Origin: Lingula anatina
Lineage: Eukaryota; Brachiopoda; Lingulata; Lingulida; Lingulidae
Direction: 5' to 3'
DNA: 64,000 bases
Assembly: GCF_001039355.2 (NCBI RefSeq)
Contig: NW_019775136.1
Span: 313,855 to 377,854, forward strand
Shown: piece by piece, positions 25,601 through 36,922 of the stretch
Position numbering within the stretch: position 1 is the stretch's first letter
Layout: the number at the start of each line of letters is the position of its first letter
Translations under genes and position numbers: made by a program
Notes under the pieces: generated by a model
The model's database searches: none
The model's input: only the letters and a program-made list of their open reading frames with translations
Told to the model about the DNA's origin: nothing

Positions 25601-27344
25601 AGTCTTCCTATTTAATTTCAGTAGCTTATGTATTGAAATATATTTAATATAATGATGTTGCAGGTCATCCTTCTTCAGTGGCCAAGTACTTCAGCAGCCA
25701 TCAGTGTGATGAATTTGTGGATGCCACTTTCCTGGGCACATTTTTGGTTTGGCATGATCTCCCTCTGCCAGGATATTTCCAAAACCAAGATTTGAAAGGT
25801 ATTTCCCTAGGTTGCTTTCCTATCCCTCTGTGCATGTGTTTTTATGGACAGACACAGTATTTGGACATTTAACCACCTTTACCTACATTTGTCACTGCTA
25901 TGCTCTTACCTCCTTAAAACAATAAAAGAAAAATACTTACAAGAATGATCTTTAGGACTAACATTCAGCTCAGCTGTGCAAACCAGTCTGATTTTTTTTT
26001 CTTTTTTAATTTTTTTTTTTTGTAAATTTTAAATTTTTTTGTTAATTTTAAATTTTCTGCGTGTGACTTGTGCGCATGTTAGTTAAAATTTCTAAATGTT
26101 CACATTAACAGTTGTACATCAAAATTGGTGGTGATGGTGCTGTTAAGCTTTATGCTACATTGCATCAAAATTGACAAAAACCCAGTTCTGTGCATTGTTA
26201 TCATTTAAACCATTTTTATTAAAACTACTGAACTTATTGTTTCAAACTAATTAGAAGGATTCAAGGGACTAAGATACAGTTAGTTCCAAAAACCATTCAT
26301 ATTGGATAATTTTTCTCATTTCAATATTTCTTTCAAAAACTGTGACCCTGCAGATTACTTTAAGTTTGGAAATTGTTGTCAAGACCAAAAAAATTTTAGT
26401 TGCTGTATTATTTTGTCACTTATAGGTTCAAAGTGTTAAAGGCGGTCTGTCTATATATATATATATATATGAGTTTTAGCCTTATTTTCCTTTGTGTGTT
26501 TGTTTGCAATAGATTTTTAATTTTAAGAAGGCATACATTGTGCCCGGAAAATGGTAAAATTGCCTAGAAAATTAATATTTTTAGAGTATAACAAGCTCTT
26601 TTATGCCTTTAAAAGGCAAGTGCTATAGATTCTTATACTTTCTTTATGTCATGTTATTGATCTTTCTTATTGAAAATTTAATGCATCACAAATAAATAAA
26701 ACACATTTAACATGCAGTTGTAGTTTTTGATATATAATTGCATTTTAATGCTTTTATATCCAAAATACAGTATTTGAACAAATCAAATTCATAGTTATAT
26801 TTTCTATTCAGTAATGGAGAAATAAAATACAACACAATACAGAGTACTTTTAATGATAGGGTAACATTTAAGCACATTAAGGCTCTATTCCCATAGATTT
26901 TAGATCGATCTATCCCCACGGGGAGTCTCACTAGATTACTTTCAGATAATCTGACTTAAATGTCCGTCCCGCCTACTACAAGCTGTAAGGGGTTAATTAA
27001 CTTTCGTGTCAGCCCGGCTGACAGCTATTTAGCGTGAACCCCCAGGGAGTTAGGTCGATCTAATCTATGGAAATGGGGTGTTAGATAATTGTCTTATTTT
27101 AGCACAATGTAATTTGCTTATACAGATTAATGACTGCAGTTGTATTCTAGTTGAAAACAAATGCGTTTTTGATTTATCCATTGGCAATGTTAAGTTTCAT
27201 GAAGAGATGTTTTCATCATGGTTACTTATATTTCCAGCGCTCCAGGAATTTCCACAGTTCTATTCAGAATATAAGCAAACTGGACTGTCCATTGGAAGTT
27301 TGTTAAAATTGTTCAATGTTCTTCGGGGATGTCATCCATCTTGA
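154..27344 (+). CDS. ANAPC1: Anaphase-promoting complex subunit 1, C-terminal two thirds (37 exons)
   Basis: ANAPC1 is the main scaffold of the APC/C ubiquitin ligase that drives exit from mitosis; it acts in nucleus and cytosol. I joined these exons by GT-AG borders with matching phases: 154-341, 568-642, 797-991, 1319-1389, 1604-1695, 1942-2090, 2280-2355, 2628-2729, 2954-3076, 3404-3531, 3877-4061, 4305-4394, 4676-4784, 5264-5404, 5593-5642, 5963-6147, 6619-6710, 6908-6994, 7130-7177, 7321-7403, 8105-8183, 8685-8759, 9164-9240, 12019-12109, 12321-12434, 12741-12886, 13157-13243, 13652-13769, 14022-14099, 17761-17828, 18059-18134, 18334-18396, 19015-19095, 23179-23274, 25042-25207, 25664-25798, 27238-27344. 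The sum is about 1,307 codons ending in TGA; the vertebrate protein is roughly 1,940 residues, so the N-terminus lies left of the window. Typical stretches are LSHIETPANMNVWPQFHNG, GHDMTGVGLLLGIAAAKRGT and YHLQAFRHLYVLAADSR. The acceptor before 12741 (gataag) is weak in pyrimidines. The two exons 8685-8759 and 9164-9240 recur at 10546-10620 and 11025-11101 (see the repeat entry). Confidence 0.96.
4927..5010. repeat. 84-bp perfect palindrome in an ANAPC1 intron
   Basis: The left arm beginning ttaagtaaagtttgg and the right arm ending ccaaactttacttaa are exact reverse complements, meeting at an AT-alternating centre near 4968/4969. A third, partial direct copy of the arm (ggttcttatgtactgctt...) lies just upstream from about 4897. 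It sits in the intron between exons 4676-4784 and 5264-5404. As RNA it would form a near-perfect 40-bp hairpin. Confidence 0.9.
6120..6500 (+). repeat. Tandem array of about 120-bp units that includes an exon end
   Basis: Three imperfect units. The first begins in the last bases of exon 5963-6147 (gctggctgagatag|gtaa). The second starts near 6255 and repeats the same exon end with its donor (gctgagataggtaatagac at 6271). The third starts near 6370 with a shorter match (gactgtgataggtactgtaatagac). Each continues with agactgggaga..gat.ctcata.tct.tgtt, then ttgggcat.ttggta and ttacagc. The intron copies therefore carry decoy 5' splice sites. Confidence 0.85.
8254..11974. repeat. 1.86-kb direct repeat split by a single N (probable assembly overlap)
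   Basis: Bases 8254-10113 recur at 10115-11974 (offset 1861) with no difference that I can see, and the two are separated by the lone N at 10114. The repeat holds ANAPC1 exons 8685-8759 (75 nt) and 9164-9240 (77 nt). Together they are 152 nt, not a multiple of three. The second exon ends in phase 2 whereas the first must be entered in phase 0, so transcripts using both copies would be out of frame. A contig-end overlap that was not merged is the simplest reading; a very recent tandem duplication is the alternative. Confidence 0.9.
9590..9820. mobile_element. MITE-like element, family H
   Basis: Imperfect terminal inverted repeats, roughly CTGGGTTCCCATAAACC on the left and GGTATGGAAATGGTCCC on the right. 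Inside them is a second inverted pair, aggatcgatctaactcc...ggagatagatcgatcct, and further in ctcactaaattgcatt against aatgcaatttagtgag. It is related to the elements at 26880 and 40609 (shared tcactagatta/tcactaaatt, gcttaaatgtc.gtc and ggtaattaact/agctttc blocks). It lies in an ANAPC1 intron; the copy at about 11451-11681 belongs to the duplicated contig end. Confidence 0.7.
14532..14581. repeat. (CA)n microsatellite
   Basis: About 25 uninterrupted CA units in the large ANAPC1 intron, downstream of the nested GPCR on that gene's strand. Confidence 0.95.
15419..16417 (-). CDS. Intronless class A (rhodopsin-like) G-protein-coupled receptor, orphan
   Basis: A 332-residue single-exon reading frame with the seven hydrophobic segments of a GPCR: about 21-46 (with GN at 42-43), 60-82, 98-120, 143-162, 184-212, 245-268 and 279-302. 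N-glycosylation sites occur at Asn3 and Asn10. Cys98 before TM3 and Cys178 in the second extracellular loop can form the usual disulfide. The DRY box is QRY (122-124). TM6 keeps Cys-Pro (262-263) but not CWxP. TM7 has GPVFDVIIIL where NPxxY is expected. The start is the first ATG in good context (aacaaaATGG), and the length is normal for a compact class A receptor. It lies antisense inside an ANAPC1 intron. A reverse-strand AATAAA signal lies near 14727. The ligand is unknown; no subfamily could be assigned with confidence. Confidence 0.9.
   Translation of the reverse strand: MENSSAFYKNSTDSSEFGPIPVSVSVIVFIVLILCIVIGGIGNFSTMVTIVRLPDHPKSSYYLIASISATHSLLCFFVMPVHMASLLVEDHELGGGLCDYSAYAAAILTTTANLLLCATALQRYISTMHPSCFGKVKSSKYTRGMIALSYLLPLMLFLVIKFAVLDEAPEYTPMDLNCKIATSSLLNFLLPVLYAPSTLIMLCSYLMLFYKIKKMRSTVAPVQDNLEVSTPTPMNDYIVKYQLRLTKTIFLILTEHCLTAICPGFMWLAAANSESDPRVLSILAILLMRMGPVFDVIIILVGNKFLRFRIKNLYAHIFGYDSSDPNSINWAV
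17062..17354. mobile_element. MITE-like element with about 70-bp inverted termini, family D
   Basis: The left end (gagcgcattcagaactgatgatc..) and right end (..gatcatttgttttgaatgtgctc) are imperfect inverted repeats, extending inward through gaccccacttaaaaag, gctaattccctgatggt and gcctccac. A second copy lies at about 59215-59545. No coding capacity. Inserted in the ANAPC1 intron upstream of the nested GPCR. Confidence 0.8.
19850..20182. mobile_element. MITE-like element, family T
   Basis: Termini AAAGGGATAACAACTGTTCG and its near inverse GAACAGTTGTCATCTCTTT. The interior includes tctcttaagaga, caaactttttagaaaaaaa, cagggactaactttgaatgt and aggaaaattaattttttggcc. A second copy at 29896-30242 shares all of these blocks. 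Confidence 0.85.
20700..21170 (+). pseudogene. Mariner/Tc1-type transposase relic
   Basis: The reading frame 20881-21153 contains a stretch (SPDLNHPDFYMWGYFKDNVY, residues 23-42) that matches the block around the last catalytic acidic residue of mariner-like DDE transposases, and it ends in RQCSGGY. An in-frame TAG at that point is followed by codons EHIF, the usual mariner C-terminus. The upstream transposase domains are not recognisable, so this is a decayed 3' fragment in the 4.1-kb ANAPC1 intron. The exact subfamily is not resolved. Confidence 0.75.
22602..22639. repeat. (TA)n microsatellite
   Basis: About 19 TA units in an ANAPC1 intron. Confidence 0.95.
26880..27080. mobile_element. 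MITE-like element, family H, with TTA target duplication
   Basis: Termini aggctctattcccatagatt and aatctatggaaatggggtg are imperfect inverted repeats, followed inward by agatcgatcta and taggtcgatcta. TTA flanks both ends (26877-26879 and 27081-27083), the duplication typical of PIF/Harbinger-type elements. It sits in the last intron of ANAPC1, about 155 bp before the final exon. Confidence 0.8.
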
Positions 27345-30300
27345 TAAGGGTGTCAACCATTACTTCCACCAGCACACAATTTTTACTTGGATACATATTC
27401 ACAAGAACATATGAGGGAAAATATCCCAAAAGCTGAGTAATAGAAACATTGAAATATGAACATGTTAAAACAGAGTTCCACGGGATTTTTTTTCACACAA
27501 TTTGAACTGAAACTTGGAAGATAAAGGTTCATCATATAAAAATCTTTGTTGAGGTCTGAAAATGAATTGGTTTCAATGTATACATACGTTGGAAAGATGG
27601 CAGAATTACTACAATCAGGTCAATAAATATAAAGATCTTCAATTGAATAAAATAGTTTAATTGGTCAATCAATTTTGTTTATGATGTACAATATAAGAAA
27701 TAAATTCCAGATATTTTCAAAGTGTCATTTTGTGGTACATAGCACCTGGAAATCAAAGTCAGATCTTGCATTTTCCTCAGCTTAGGTACACTTTTTCTAT
27801 TGAAAGCATAATGCCAGATTTGGATCAAGCTGTCTGATATTTCAGTCCAGTTTCCCTTTATGCTACATTTAATATCTGTTTGTAGCTTTTATACAAAAGA
27901 ATAAATCCAAAATATCAATCCTATTTACACAGGTGTGTGTGACTTTATTTTACATTAAGGGTATCATATTTAACAGAAAAAGAAAGCAGTGTAGAAAGTC
28001 ATTGTTAAGAGACATATTTGGATGAAAATGCATTTTGCTTTTGCGAATGTCATGCTTATTGCCTGGTTAGTTGTACCTTGAACAAATAAGAGAGATATGA
28101 AGTTTGAACAGGCTGAGTAGCTAGTCTCACCTAGCTTAATAATTTCACTAAGGAGCTTATTGGCCTTTGAGGCACTTTCTTTGTTTGGGAAGGAATCACC
28201 ATCAGTATCAATTGTGATTAGTAAACCATCGATGTAATTGCAAGGGAACATGTTACAAACAAATTGGTATTGAAAAAATTTGAATAGACCTTTTGCTACA
28301 AAGTTCTTCCCCCAGGAGACTGGGAAATCATTGAGGAAAAGGCTAATAATTCATAATTTTGCCGATTAAATCAGAACCCACCTTCAAAAAATTTGAGATA
28401 CTGTTCCGTAGTTTTTTCAACACCTATCCAATCACTAAAAAATATTGATAGTTGCCCTAGAGATAAAAATGAAAAGTTTCCACTTTCCCAACATGGTTGA
28501 TATGCAATTATTGACTTAAAACCGTTAATCCTCCCTATATTATCACATTATTTTGATAATTTTGAAAATCCTTTGGTACTAATCTGCACATAAGTTGATT
28601 GCTATGTCTGCAGATATTTTATAACCAGAGCTCATTTTTTTTTTTATTAAAGAAGAAAGACATGCAACTTATGTCTTACACACCATTGCATTTCATATCA
28701 GCATATGCTTTTCCTAAAAGGCACACTGCCCATCCTCACTCCATCACATTTTTCAAGCAAGAACAATTTCCATTCAAACATGCAGTAACACCATGCCATA
28801 TTTAACAGCACCAAACTTTCATTCAATAACAATGCCAATATCTATATGCGTACTAACTTCGCATGATACACTTCAGAGACAAATCAACCATTTTACAACC
28901 GTCATACATCATTACCAATTGCAATGGTCTTCAAAGTCACCCACATCACACGCTCATTGAGTCTGGAATTCCGATCTTTTTCTCACATTCATTTTACCTA
29001 CACCCTCACCCTATGACAATTCATAAATCCACCATTCAAGACAAACTGAAGAAAGGATCACACTAAAGCACTCACCTTTCCTACTGCATGTCTCTGAATT
29101 GCCTCTTTGAAGCATGTAATACACACCTTGACATAAAGACACTCAAAACTAAATAGCACTTAACAGATGGCTTACCTTTTAGTTCTGGGTATCTGACTGT
29201 CTTAGTCTTAGTTTGTTTTGACTGTGACATTTACAAATCTCAATAGATATGATCAATGGAAAAAAATTATAATAGGTCTATAATTTCCCTTTTAACTCTG
29301 CTTATGATGTTAAATTTGGTGTTCTAGTGATTAAAAATATGTGGTTTGAAAATAGGATCATTGGGTTTCTTATTTAAGTAAAGAAAATTAACTAGACAGC
29401 AAGGCTGGCAAATATACAGACACTCAACAGAAAAGATGCAATTTCTATCACTCCATTTTAACATAAACAAGTATATTCCAGTAACAGTAAATTTTGTAAA
29501 ATATAACCCTATCACATAGATATTCAAAAGAAACCTACCTCTTTACAAAAAAAAAAATAATAATAATTCATTTTGTACTAAAGGGGCAAAGGTTGCCAAA
29601 ATACATGTAAAAAGGAAAAATCTATTTTTATAAAATAATGCTACAAAGGAACCTGCCTTTTTACCAAACAAAGTCATTCAGTAAATATCTGTTAAAAAAC
29701 GATATGGTTTGTCAGTCAAAGGGTAAAAAACAGATGAGTCAGATGCAATCAGCACAGACAAAAACAGTGATCAGAATAAATACAGACACATGCAGTGTCT
29801 GTATATAAATATCTATTAAAATAAACATTATGTAATTGAAATAATTTTGTTTTTACAAAAATGTCGTCTTGACTAAATGAAATGTTGGTCAAATTAAAGG
29901 GATAATAACTCTTCGTATGAAATCTGTATTTCACAATAAAAACATTGTGAGTGACTCATAAAAATATAATATATTCTGTTTTCCCACAAAAACGGCTGTT
30001 ATAGCTATTATTCTGATATCTGAGCTTGTCTTTAGACCACGTGACCTCCATTGATGGCTATACTCTGTTAAAATCTCTTAAGAGATTTTAACAAAAAAAC
30101 AAACTTTTTAGAAAAAAACCAGGGACTAACTTTGAATGTAAAAATGGATTCATTAACCATTGGTAAGTGTGGGAAAATTGTTGTTTACTTCAGGAAAATT
30201 AATTTTTTGGCCGAAACGAAGAGTTATTATCACTTTAATAGAAAGATTAATTCTAGTGAAGTAATTATTGTATTTTAATAGAAAAGAAAACTTGTAGTGG

Positions 30301-30350
30301 TTTGATAAGCAGAAAATACTGCTAAGTAGGCATACCCTGGGCATACGTAC
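27345..30350. other. Interval between two convergent genes
   Basis: Holds the presumed 3' UTR of ANAPC1 (AATAAA near 27622 and 27646, another near 27899) and a family T element (29896-30242). The longest reading frame (27970-28251, reverse strand, 93 codons) has no recognisable motif and no supporting context. The 3' end of the mosaic gene is also somewhere here: reading past the donor at 30350 meets a stop at about 30322, so either the last exon is retained or further exons exist that I cannot identify. Confidence 0.6.
29896..30242. mobile_element. MITE-like element, family T, second copy
   Basis: Termini AAAGGGATAATAACTCTTCG and CGAAGAGTTATTATCaCTTT form near-perfect inverted repeats of about 20 bp. 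It contains a long self-complementary centre (ctgttaaaatctcttaagagattttaac) and the blocks shared with 19850-20182. It ends about 110 bp beyond the last exon I recognise of the mosaic gene. Confidence 0.85.
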
Positions 30351-30536
30351 CTATACAAGACTGGACTGTTGGAGTCCAGTGCCCAGATGGAAGGCAATTA
30401 TAAGTCTGACCGGAAATTGCACCGCCAGCTAGAAAATGGCCACTATTGCAAATGAATTCAACCACAGTTCCTGCCAGTCGCTGGGTGGTGTTTACAGTTG
30501 CTGTTGATCCTACTGGCAACATTGGGCAAAAAGTGT
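30351..30536 (-). CDS. CCP-6 (sushi) module, last recognised exon
   Basis: About 62 residues with the CCP pattern of four cysteines and late Trp: FCPMLP..., GTVVEFICNSGHFLAG, YNCLPSGHWTP, QSCIG. Entered in phase 1, donor gtacgt. If the donor is not used, the frame runs nine more codons to a stop at about 30322. Confidence 0.8.
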
Positions 30537-33500
30537 CTGAAGCACAAGGTGATATATTATTATATATTTTAATATTGCTTGTATTATCCCATGACTAAAC
30601 CATCTTTGTCTAACTTCTTAACTACCAAACAATGCTTTTGTTTTTTTGTTTTTGTTTTTAATTAACAGGGAGGTTATAAGGTTTGGCAAAACTTTGGTCA
30701 AGTTCTATAATCTATCATTAATGAAAGTACTGGCACTTTCTTGAGATATTTTAATTAGTTAAAATGTATTTTCCTGGCCAATTCCTGAGGTGTTTTAAGC
30801 TGCATTTTGCAAGGTCTTGTGTGGTAAAAGTGCAGATCAGGTTAATGAAGCAGAATAATTAGAAAAAACCCAAGGTAACTTGCAGGTATTTTTCTCTTAC
30901 GTCTACCATGAATTGGCTTACATGTATGCACATGTAGTGTTGGTATTTGAGAGATACAATGAACAAAGGTTGTGATAATTAGACTTTTCAATGGGCAAAA
31001 ATTATCAAACTTTCAGATATCTAATTCCATAATCACAAAATAACATTTCTATACATCATTTGTGGTGCTTTTACTGCATAGAATAGAATATTAAGAAACA
31101 CGCTTTTAAATCTGTTGTAATGACTCAGTAGGAATGTTTTTATTTTATACGAAAATATGACTAAAAAAAATTATCTATAAAATTCACAATTTTCCCCCAT
31201 TGAGAAGATTGAGTAATTAGTAATTACCGTACCTGTTCTGTACACTGCTGTCTTGCCAGTTCCCCCACACCACCAGAGCATGGTAAGTTGCAGGTTGCTG
31301 TATCCACAATTTTACCGGTGCTGTATGTCTGTCCACACTGACAGGTACTTCCCTCACTTAATCCTTTAAGTACAGAGATTCTTTGTGTGGATTTTTCTCT
31401 ATTTAATTTTTTTAAAATTATATTTATTCATTTGGCACTATAACCCTTTTCACTACTATATGATCATCATCATCAAACAATATAAATGGGTATTGTAAAT
31501 CAAATCTTTAAATTTTGTTGTTCTTTTATTTATTCATTATTAAATTTTAATAAATACTCTACAAATTGGCAAAGTTCTTTTAAGACACATGGTATAGGGA
31601 ATTTGCAGTGGGCACATATTCTCAATATGCCTGAAACATGATGTCTGTTACATATGGTGATATGATGTTATAAGCCAATTAGGTATTAGTTGAAGTCAAT
31701 TTGAATTGCAAATTTCCATACATACCAGCTAATGCATAGCCATTTTGTTTGCATTCTGAGATACATCTTTGTGCATAGTTATTTTCTGCCTGCTGTATAC
31801 CAGCCAAACTCTGTGTGGCTCCTGTTCCATGGAGTCCACCATTACTTAATACACAGCCAACAAAGGTAGGGGCCTCTGATTGAAAGATGCAATTTTATGT
31901 TTTCCATTCTTAAAAATATTATTTAAAAATAATGATTGGTAAATTGATTACCCATTTCTCATTACAATATTGATTACATATTATTGCATATGAACCACAA
32001 CAGTATGGCACATTATAAATTCACTGTAAAGAATATCTCTGTTCTTTTACATTAAGTTTGGTGATCAAAAAGCATCATTCAGGACAGTAAAGTTTTAAGA
32101 AAACCTGTGCAATTTTCCAGTGCAGTGGTGTTCCACTGGGCCTCCAGAGAACAAGTGACCTCCTGTACCAAGCCATCAGAACCTTCTATCTGGTAGCCAG
32201 GATTGCAGTGGTAGCTGATTCTGGATGTGACAACTGTGCCTTCATCAAGCACAACTAACGCATTCGTCACTGAGGGCCTGCTGCCACAATGCTTGGCTGT
32301 GAAAGGGTAATTTCGTAATATTTATTTATTATTCATCTTGCCAGCCTATTCCCATCAATTTTGTCAAGAAATTTGTTATCCCTGATATGGTAAAAAGTGA
32401 GGAGAGCAAACACTTTTGGTTTTGCTAGCATTTACCAAAACAAATTAATTTATTAAAATTGCTATAAATTGCAGTTACACCATATATGAATTAATCATCC
32501 TGAGACATACTTGTCTGATGCACCACTGACCCCACTAAACCTCTTTAAAGAAGCTATTCGTCAAATTAATTTGTTTATGTATCAAACAGTCAGGTTACAT
32601 ATTCCGGCAGAAAGACACTGAGCTATTTCACCATTTTTTTTACAAAATGTGAAATTCTAGCTCAGCAGGATGCCTTTAGGTTTGTTGGAGTCCAGAAAAA
32701 GGAGTGTACGACTGTCCACCCCAGGTAATTAGTAAGACATATGTATAGCCCTTGTGCCCTTGGTATAACAAATGTATACTTACGCTCACAGTGTACCAAA
32801 ATATTGGTCCATGTCCCATCAGCCTGACAGGTGCTCTGTGTGAATATGGCTCCATTTGGAAGCTGATATCCATTATAACAAGTGTAGTTCACACGACTCC
32901 CATATCTGATGCCTCCTTGCACACTGGTGCTGTTTGCAACTGATGGTGGCGAGGTTGTGCAATTCACAACTAAAATTGAATAAGACATTCATTGTAATAT
33001 CCCTCCGGTTTATTTTAATGGAATTTACTTGCTATCTTCAAAGGAGAAATTCATCCAATTGTTTTGAAAATATCAAAGTTGTAATAACCATCATAAGGAA
33101 AATGGTCCACTCCAAAAAAGTTTTTTTTCCTCTCATATGTAGTGTATCTTAAACAGTCAAAATGGTTGTTATCATGAAATACAAAGTTAACACAAATTAA
33201 ACTTTTACTTTAAATTATTAGCAAATCAGAATGTCTCAAGCAGCTCAGCCCACCCCTGTACTGGTCGTTTCTCTTAAAAAAAAAAGGACTTACCCTGGCA
33301 ATCTGGGGGTGTCTGTGTCCACTGTGCCTGTGCACATTGTATTGCTGTTATGTTCTCTGCATCAGATGGAAACATATATCCAGTATCACACTGATACCCA
33401 ACCACAGAACCATGGGTTCTGGAAGTGCTGTTTGATCTGGCGTGAGATACTTGTGGAATGGGAGGGCATTGAGAATCTGCAATATAGGTTTTTAAAGCCA

Positions 33501-36500
33501 CATGGATGATCATTGTACTTTGTAAGAGTCTAAAGTATAAATAAACAGATACATGTATGTACAAACACATTTTGGGGTTATCCTGTGTGTAGAACTTCCT
33601 TGGAAGTTGACTGAAAACTGAAGGAGATGGCCATACATAATTCTGTCAACAGAGTTTGACTGACAATCCAGCTGAAGGACACATAATCATTACTTGTATA
33701 AGTTGTATAGGATGGGAAGGATAGGAGATAAAAACAGTTTCTGTTCAATTGCTTAAAAATTAGAAAAAACATCATTAAAAAAACAAAGCTAAATAAAATG
33801 ACTGGCAAAAATGTCAGAGAATTTTAATTATCTTGAATACACCTTTTTGTCCATCAATGTCACATATTTCATGTGAAAAAAAACCCTGCCTGAAAGTTGG
33901 AAAATATATTCCTTAAAGTCTAAATATTGTAAAATAAGGGGTAAAATTTAAACTGCATCNNNNNNNNNNNNNNNNNNNNNNNNNNNNNNNNNNNNNNNNN
34001 NNNNNNNNNNNNNNNNNNNNNNNNNNNNNNNNNNNNNNNNNNNNNNNNNNNNNNNNNNNNNNNNNNNNNNNNNNNNNNNNNNNNNNNNNNNNNNNNNNNN
34101 NNNNNNNNNNNNNNNNNNNNNNNNNNNNNNNNNNNNNNNNNNNNNNNNNNNNNNNNNNNNNNNNNNNNNNNNNNNNNNNCGCATTCGTCACTGAGGGCCT
34201 GCTGCCACAATGCTTGGCTGTGAAAGGGTAATTTCGTAATATTTATTTATTATTCATCTTGCCAGCCTATTCCCATCAATTTTGTCAAGAAATTTGTTAT
34301 CCCTGATATGGTAAAAAGTGAGGAGAGCAAACACTTTTGGTTTTGCTAGCATTTACCAAAACAAATTAATTTATTAAAATTGCTATAAATTGCAGTTACA
34401 CCATATATGAATTAATCATCCTGAGACATACTTGTCTGATGCACCACTGACCCCACTAAACCTCTTTAAAGAAGCTATTCGTCAAATTAATTTGTTTATG
34501 TATCAAACAGTCAGGTTACATATTCCGGCAGAAAGACACTGAGCTATTTCACCATTTTTTTTACAAAATGTGAAATTCTAGCTCAGCAGGATGCCTTTAG
34601 GTTTGTTGGAGTCCAGAAAAAGGAGTGTACGACTGTCCACCCCAGGTAATTAGTAAGACATATGTATAGCCCTTGTGCCCTTGGTATAACAAATGTATAC
34701 TTACGCTCACAGTGTACCAAAATATTGGTCCATGTCCCATCAGCCTGACAGGTGCTCTGTGTGAATATGGCTCCATTTGGAAGCTGATATCCATTATAAC
34801 AAGTGTAGTTCACATGATTCCCATATCTGATGCCTCCTTGCACACCGGTGCTGTTTGCAACTGATGGTGGCGAGGTTGTGCAATTCACAACTAAAATTGA
34901 ATAAGACATTCATTGTAATATCCCTCCGGTTTATTTTAATGGAATTTACTTGCTATCTTCAAAGGAGAAATTCATCCAATTGTTTTGAAAATATCAAAGT
35001 TGTAATAACCATCATAAGGAAAATGGTCCACTCCAAAAAAGTTTTTTTTCCTCTCATATGTAGTGTATCTTAAACAGTCAAAATGGTTGTTATCATGAAA
35101 TACAAAGTTAACACAAATTAAACTTTTACTTTAAATTATTAGCAAATCAGAATGTCTCAAGCAGCTCAGCCCACCCCTGTACTGGTCGTTTCTCTTAAAA
35201 AAAAAGGACTTACCCTGGCAATCAGGGGGTGTCTGTGTCCACTGTGCCTGTGCACATTGTATTGCTGTTATGTTCTCTGCATCAGATGGAAACGTATATC
35301 CTGTATCACACTGATACCCAACCACAGAACCATGGGTTCTGGAAGTGCTGTTTGATCTGGCGTGAGATACTTGTGGAATGGGAGGGCATTGAGAATCTGC
35401 AATATAGGTTTTTAAAGCCACATGGATGATCATTGTACTTTGTAAGAGTCTAAAGTATAAATAAACAGATACATGTATATACAAACACATTTTGGGGTTA
35501 TCCTGTGTGTAGAACTTCCTTGCAAGTTGACTGAAAACTGAAGGAGATGGCCATACATAATTCTGTCAACAGAGTTTGACTGACAATCCAGCTGAAGGAC
35601 ACATAACCATTATATAAGTTGTATAGGATGGGAAGAATAGGAGATAAAAACAATTTCTGTTCAATTGCTTAAAAATTAGAAAAAAACATCATTTAAAAAA
35701 CAAAGCTAAATAAAATGACTGGCAAAAATGTCAGAGAATTTTAATTATCTTGAATACACCTTTTTCTCCATCAATGTCACATATTTCATGTGAAAAAAAA
35801 CCCTGCCTGAAAGTTGGAAAATATATTCCTTAAAATCTAAATATTGTTAAATAAGGGGTAAAATTTAAACTGCATCAAAACTTGTCTTCTTTGAAACTTT
35901 TTACACAACACCCATTAAAATTACACATTCCACTTTATTATATATTCAAATTCACTAGTGTCCAAAAGGCCTTTCCCCTATTTTCAACCGAGTACCTGCC
36001 GTTTTCTGATTTACGTAGAATACCTACCCCATACTCTGTACACTGATAGCATTCCCTCATCACCACAATACTGATTGGTGTTACCACTGCATCTTTGCTG
36101 ACAGTAGCTGGATTTCTTGAGTTTACCAATTCTGCCAAGGCTGTTGCTACAGGAACAATTCCCTAGAAAATGTCACATTGTCAAATAGAAATTATTTTGA
36201 ACATTATCTGTAAAGAAAAATCTTCTGCTTATGAATTCCAACATATTTTTTATGATTTAAATCATCTTTTTAATGTTTCAAAAACCTTTGATAAACTGAA
36301 ATGCCATAAAGAAATTCTCAACCATGGACACCAAAGAAACTCACCAACACTGATTCCAGCATAGATCATATCCAGGTTCCTGCAGTTATTGATGCATTCA
36401 TCTGCTGTTGTGACAGTACCAGCAGAAACAGGCATTTCTGACAAAGCACCACTAGACTCAATGTAGCATCCAACATAATTATCGTTATCTAAATCAAAAT

Positions 36501-36871
36501 AGTAAAATTATGATTTATATCTCCTATCAGAAGGATGTGATTATAATTATAAATCATGTGCTTGTAACAATGGTACATTTCTATATATGTAATTTATCTG
36601 TGTATTTTATTATTATTATTATTATAATTATAATACTTTATCTCTGTACATTTTCACTAGCTCGATCAGTCTGGTGCAGAATGTATGAATAAAGCATATA
36701 TTTATAATAAACTACAGTCAAAATAAATAAGATGATAATATGCAGAGCCTGTGATTATATCTGATTACATTATGTTTGGCACAAATTGAGTTCTGTTTTT
36801 TGTTGATATAGATACCCATTACTTACAATTATCAATAAAGAGTCTCAACAGTTAATTTACAAGCTTAGAAT

Positions 36872-36922
<51 letters not shown>

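Larger units (their letters stand above)
13652..27344 (+). other. ANAPC1: ANAPC1 C-terminal region after the PC repeats
   Basis: Ten exons from YHLQAFRHLYVLAADSR to the stop at 27342-27344. The first of them is among the best conserved stretches of the family. Introns here are long: 3.7 kb (14100-17760, with the nested GPCR), 4.1 kb (19096-23178), 1.8 kb (23275-25041) and 1.4 kb (25799-27237). Exon 23179-23274 follows 19015-19095 in phase 0 with no intermediate exon required. The final exon ends ...LFNVLRGCHPS. AATAAA-type signals follow at about 27622 and 27646. Confidence 0.9.

Noticed and set aside
27970-28251. 93-codon reverse-strand frame between the two genes
   Set aside because: No recognisable domain, no convincing splice context, composition like the surrounding AT-rich sequence.
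28599-29066. Two adjacent forward frames of 67-68 codons
   Set aside because: No motif, no splice sites that link them, and no upstream promoter-like context.
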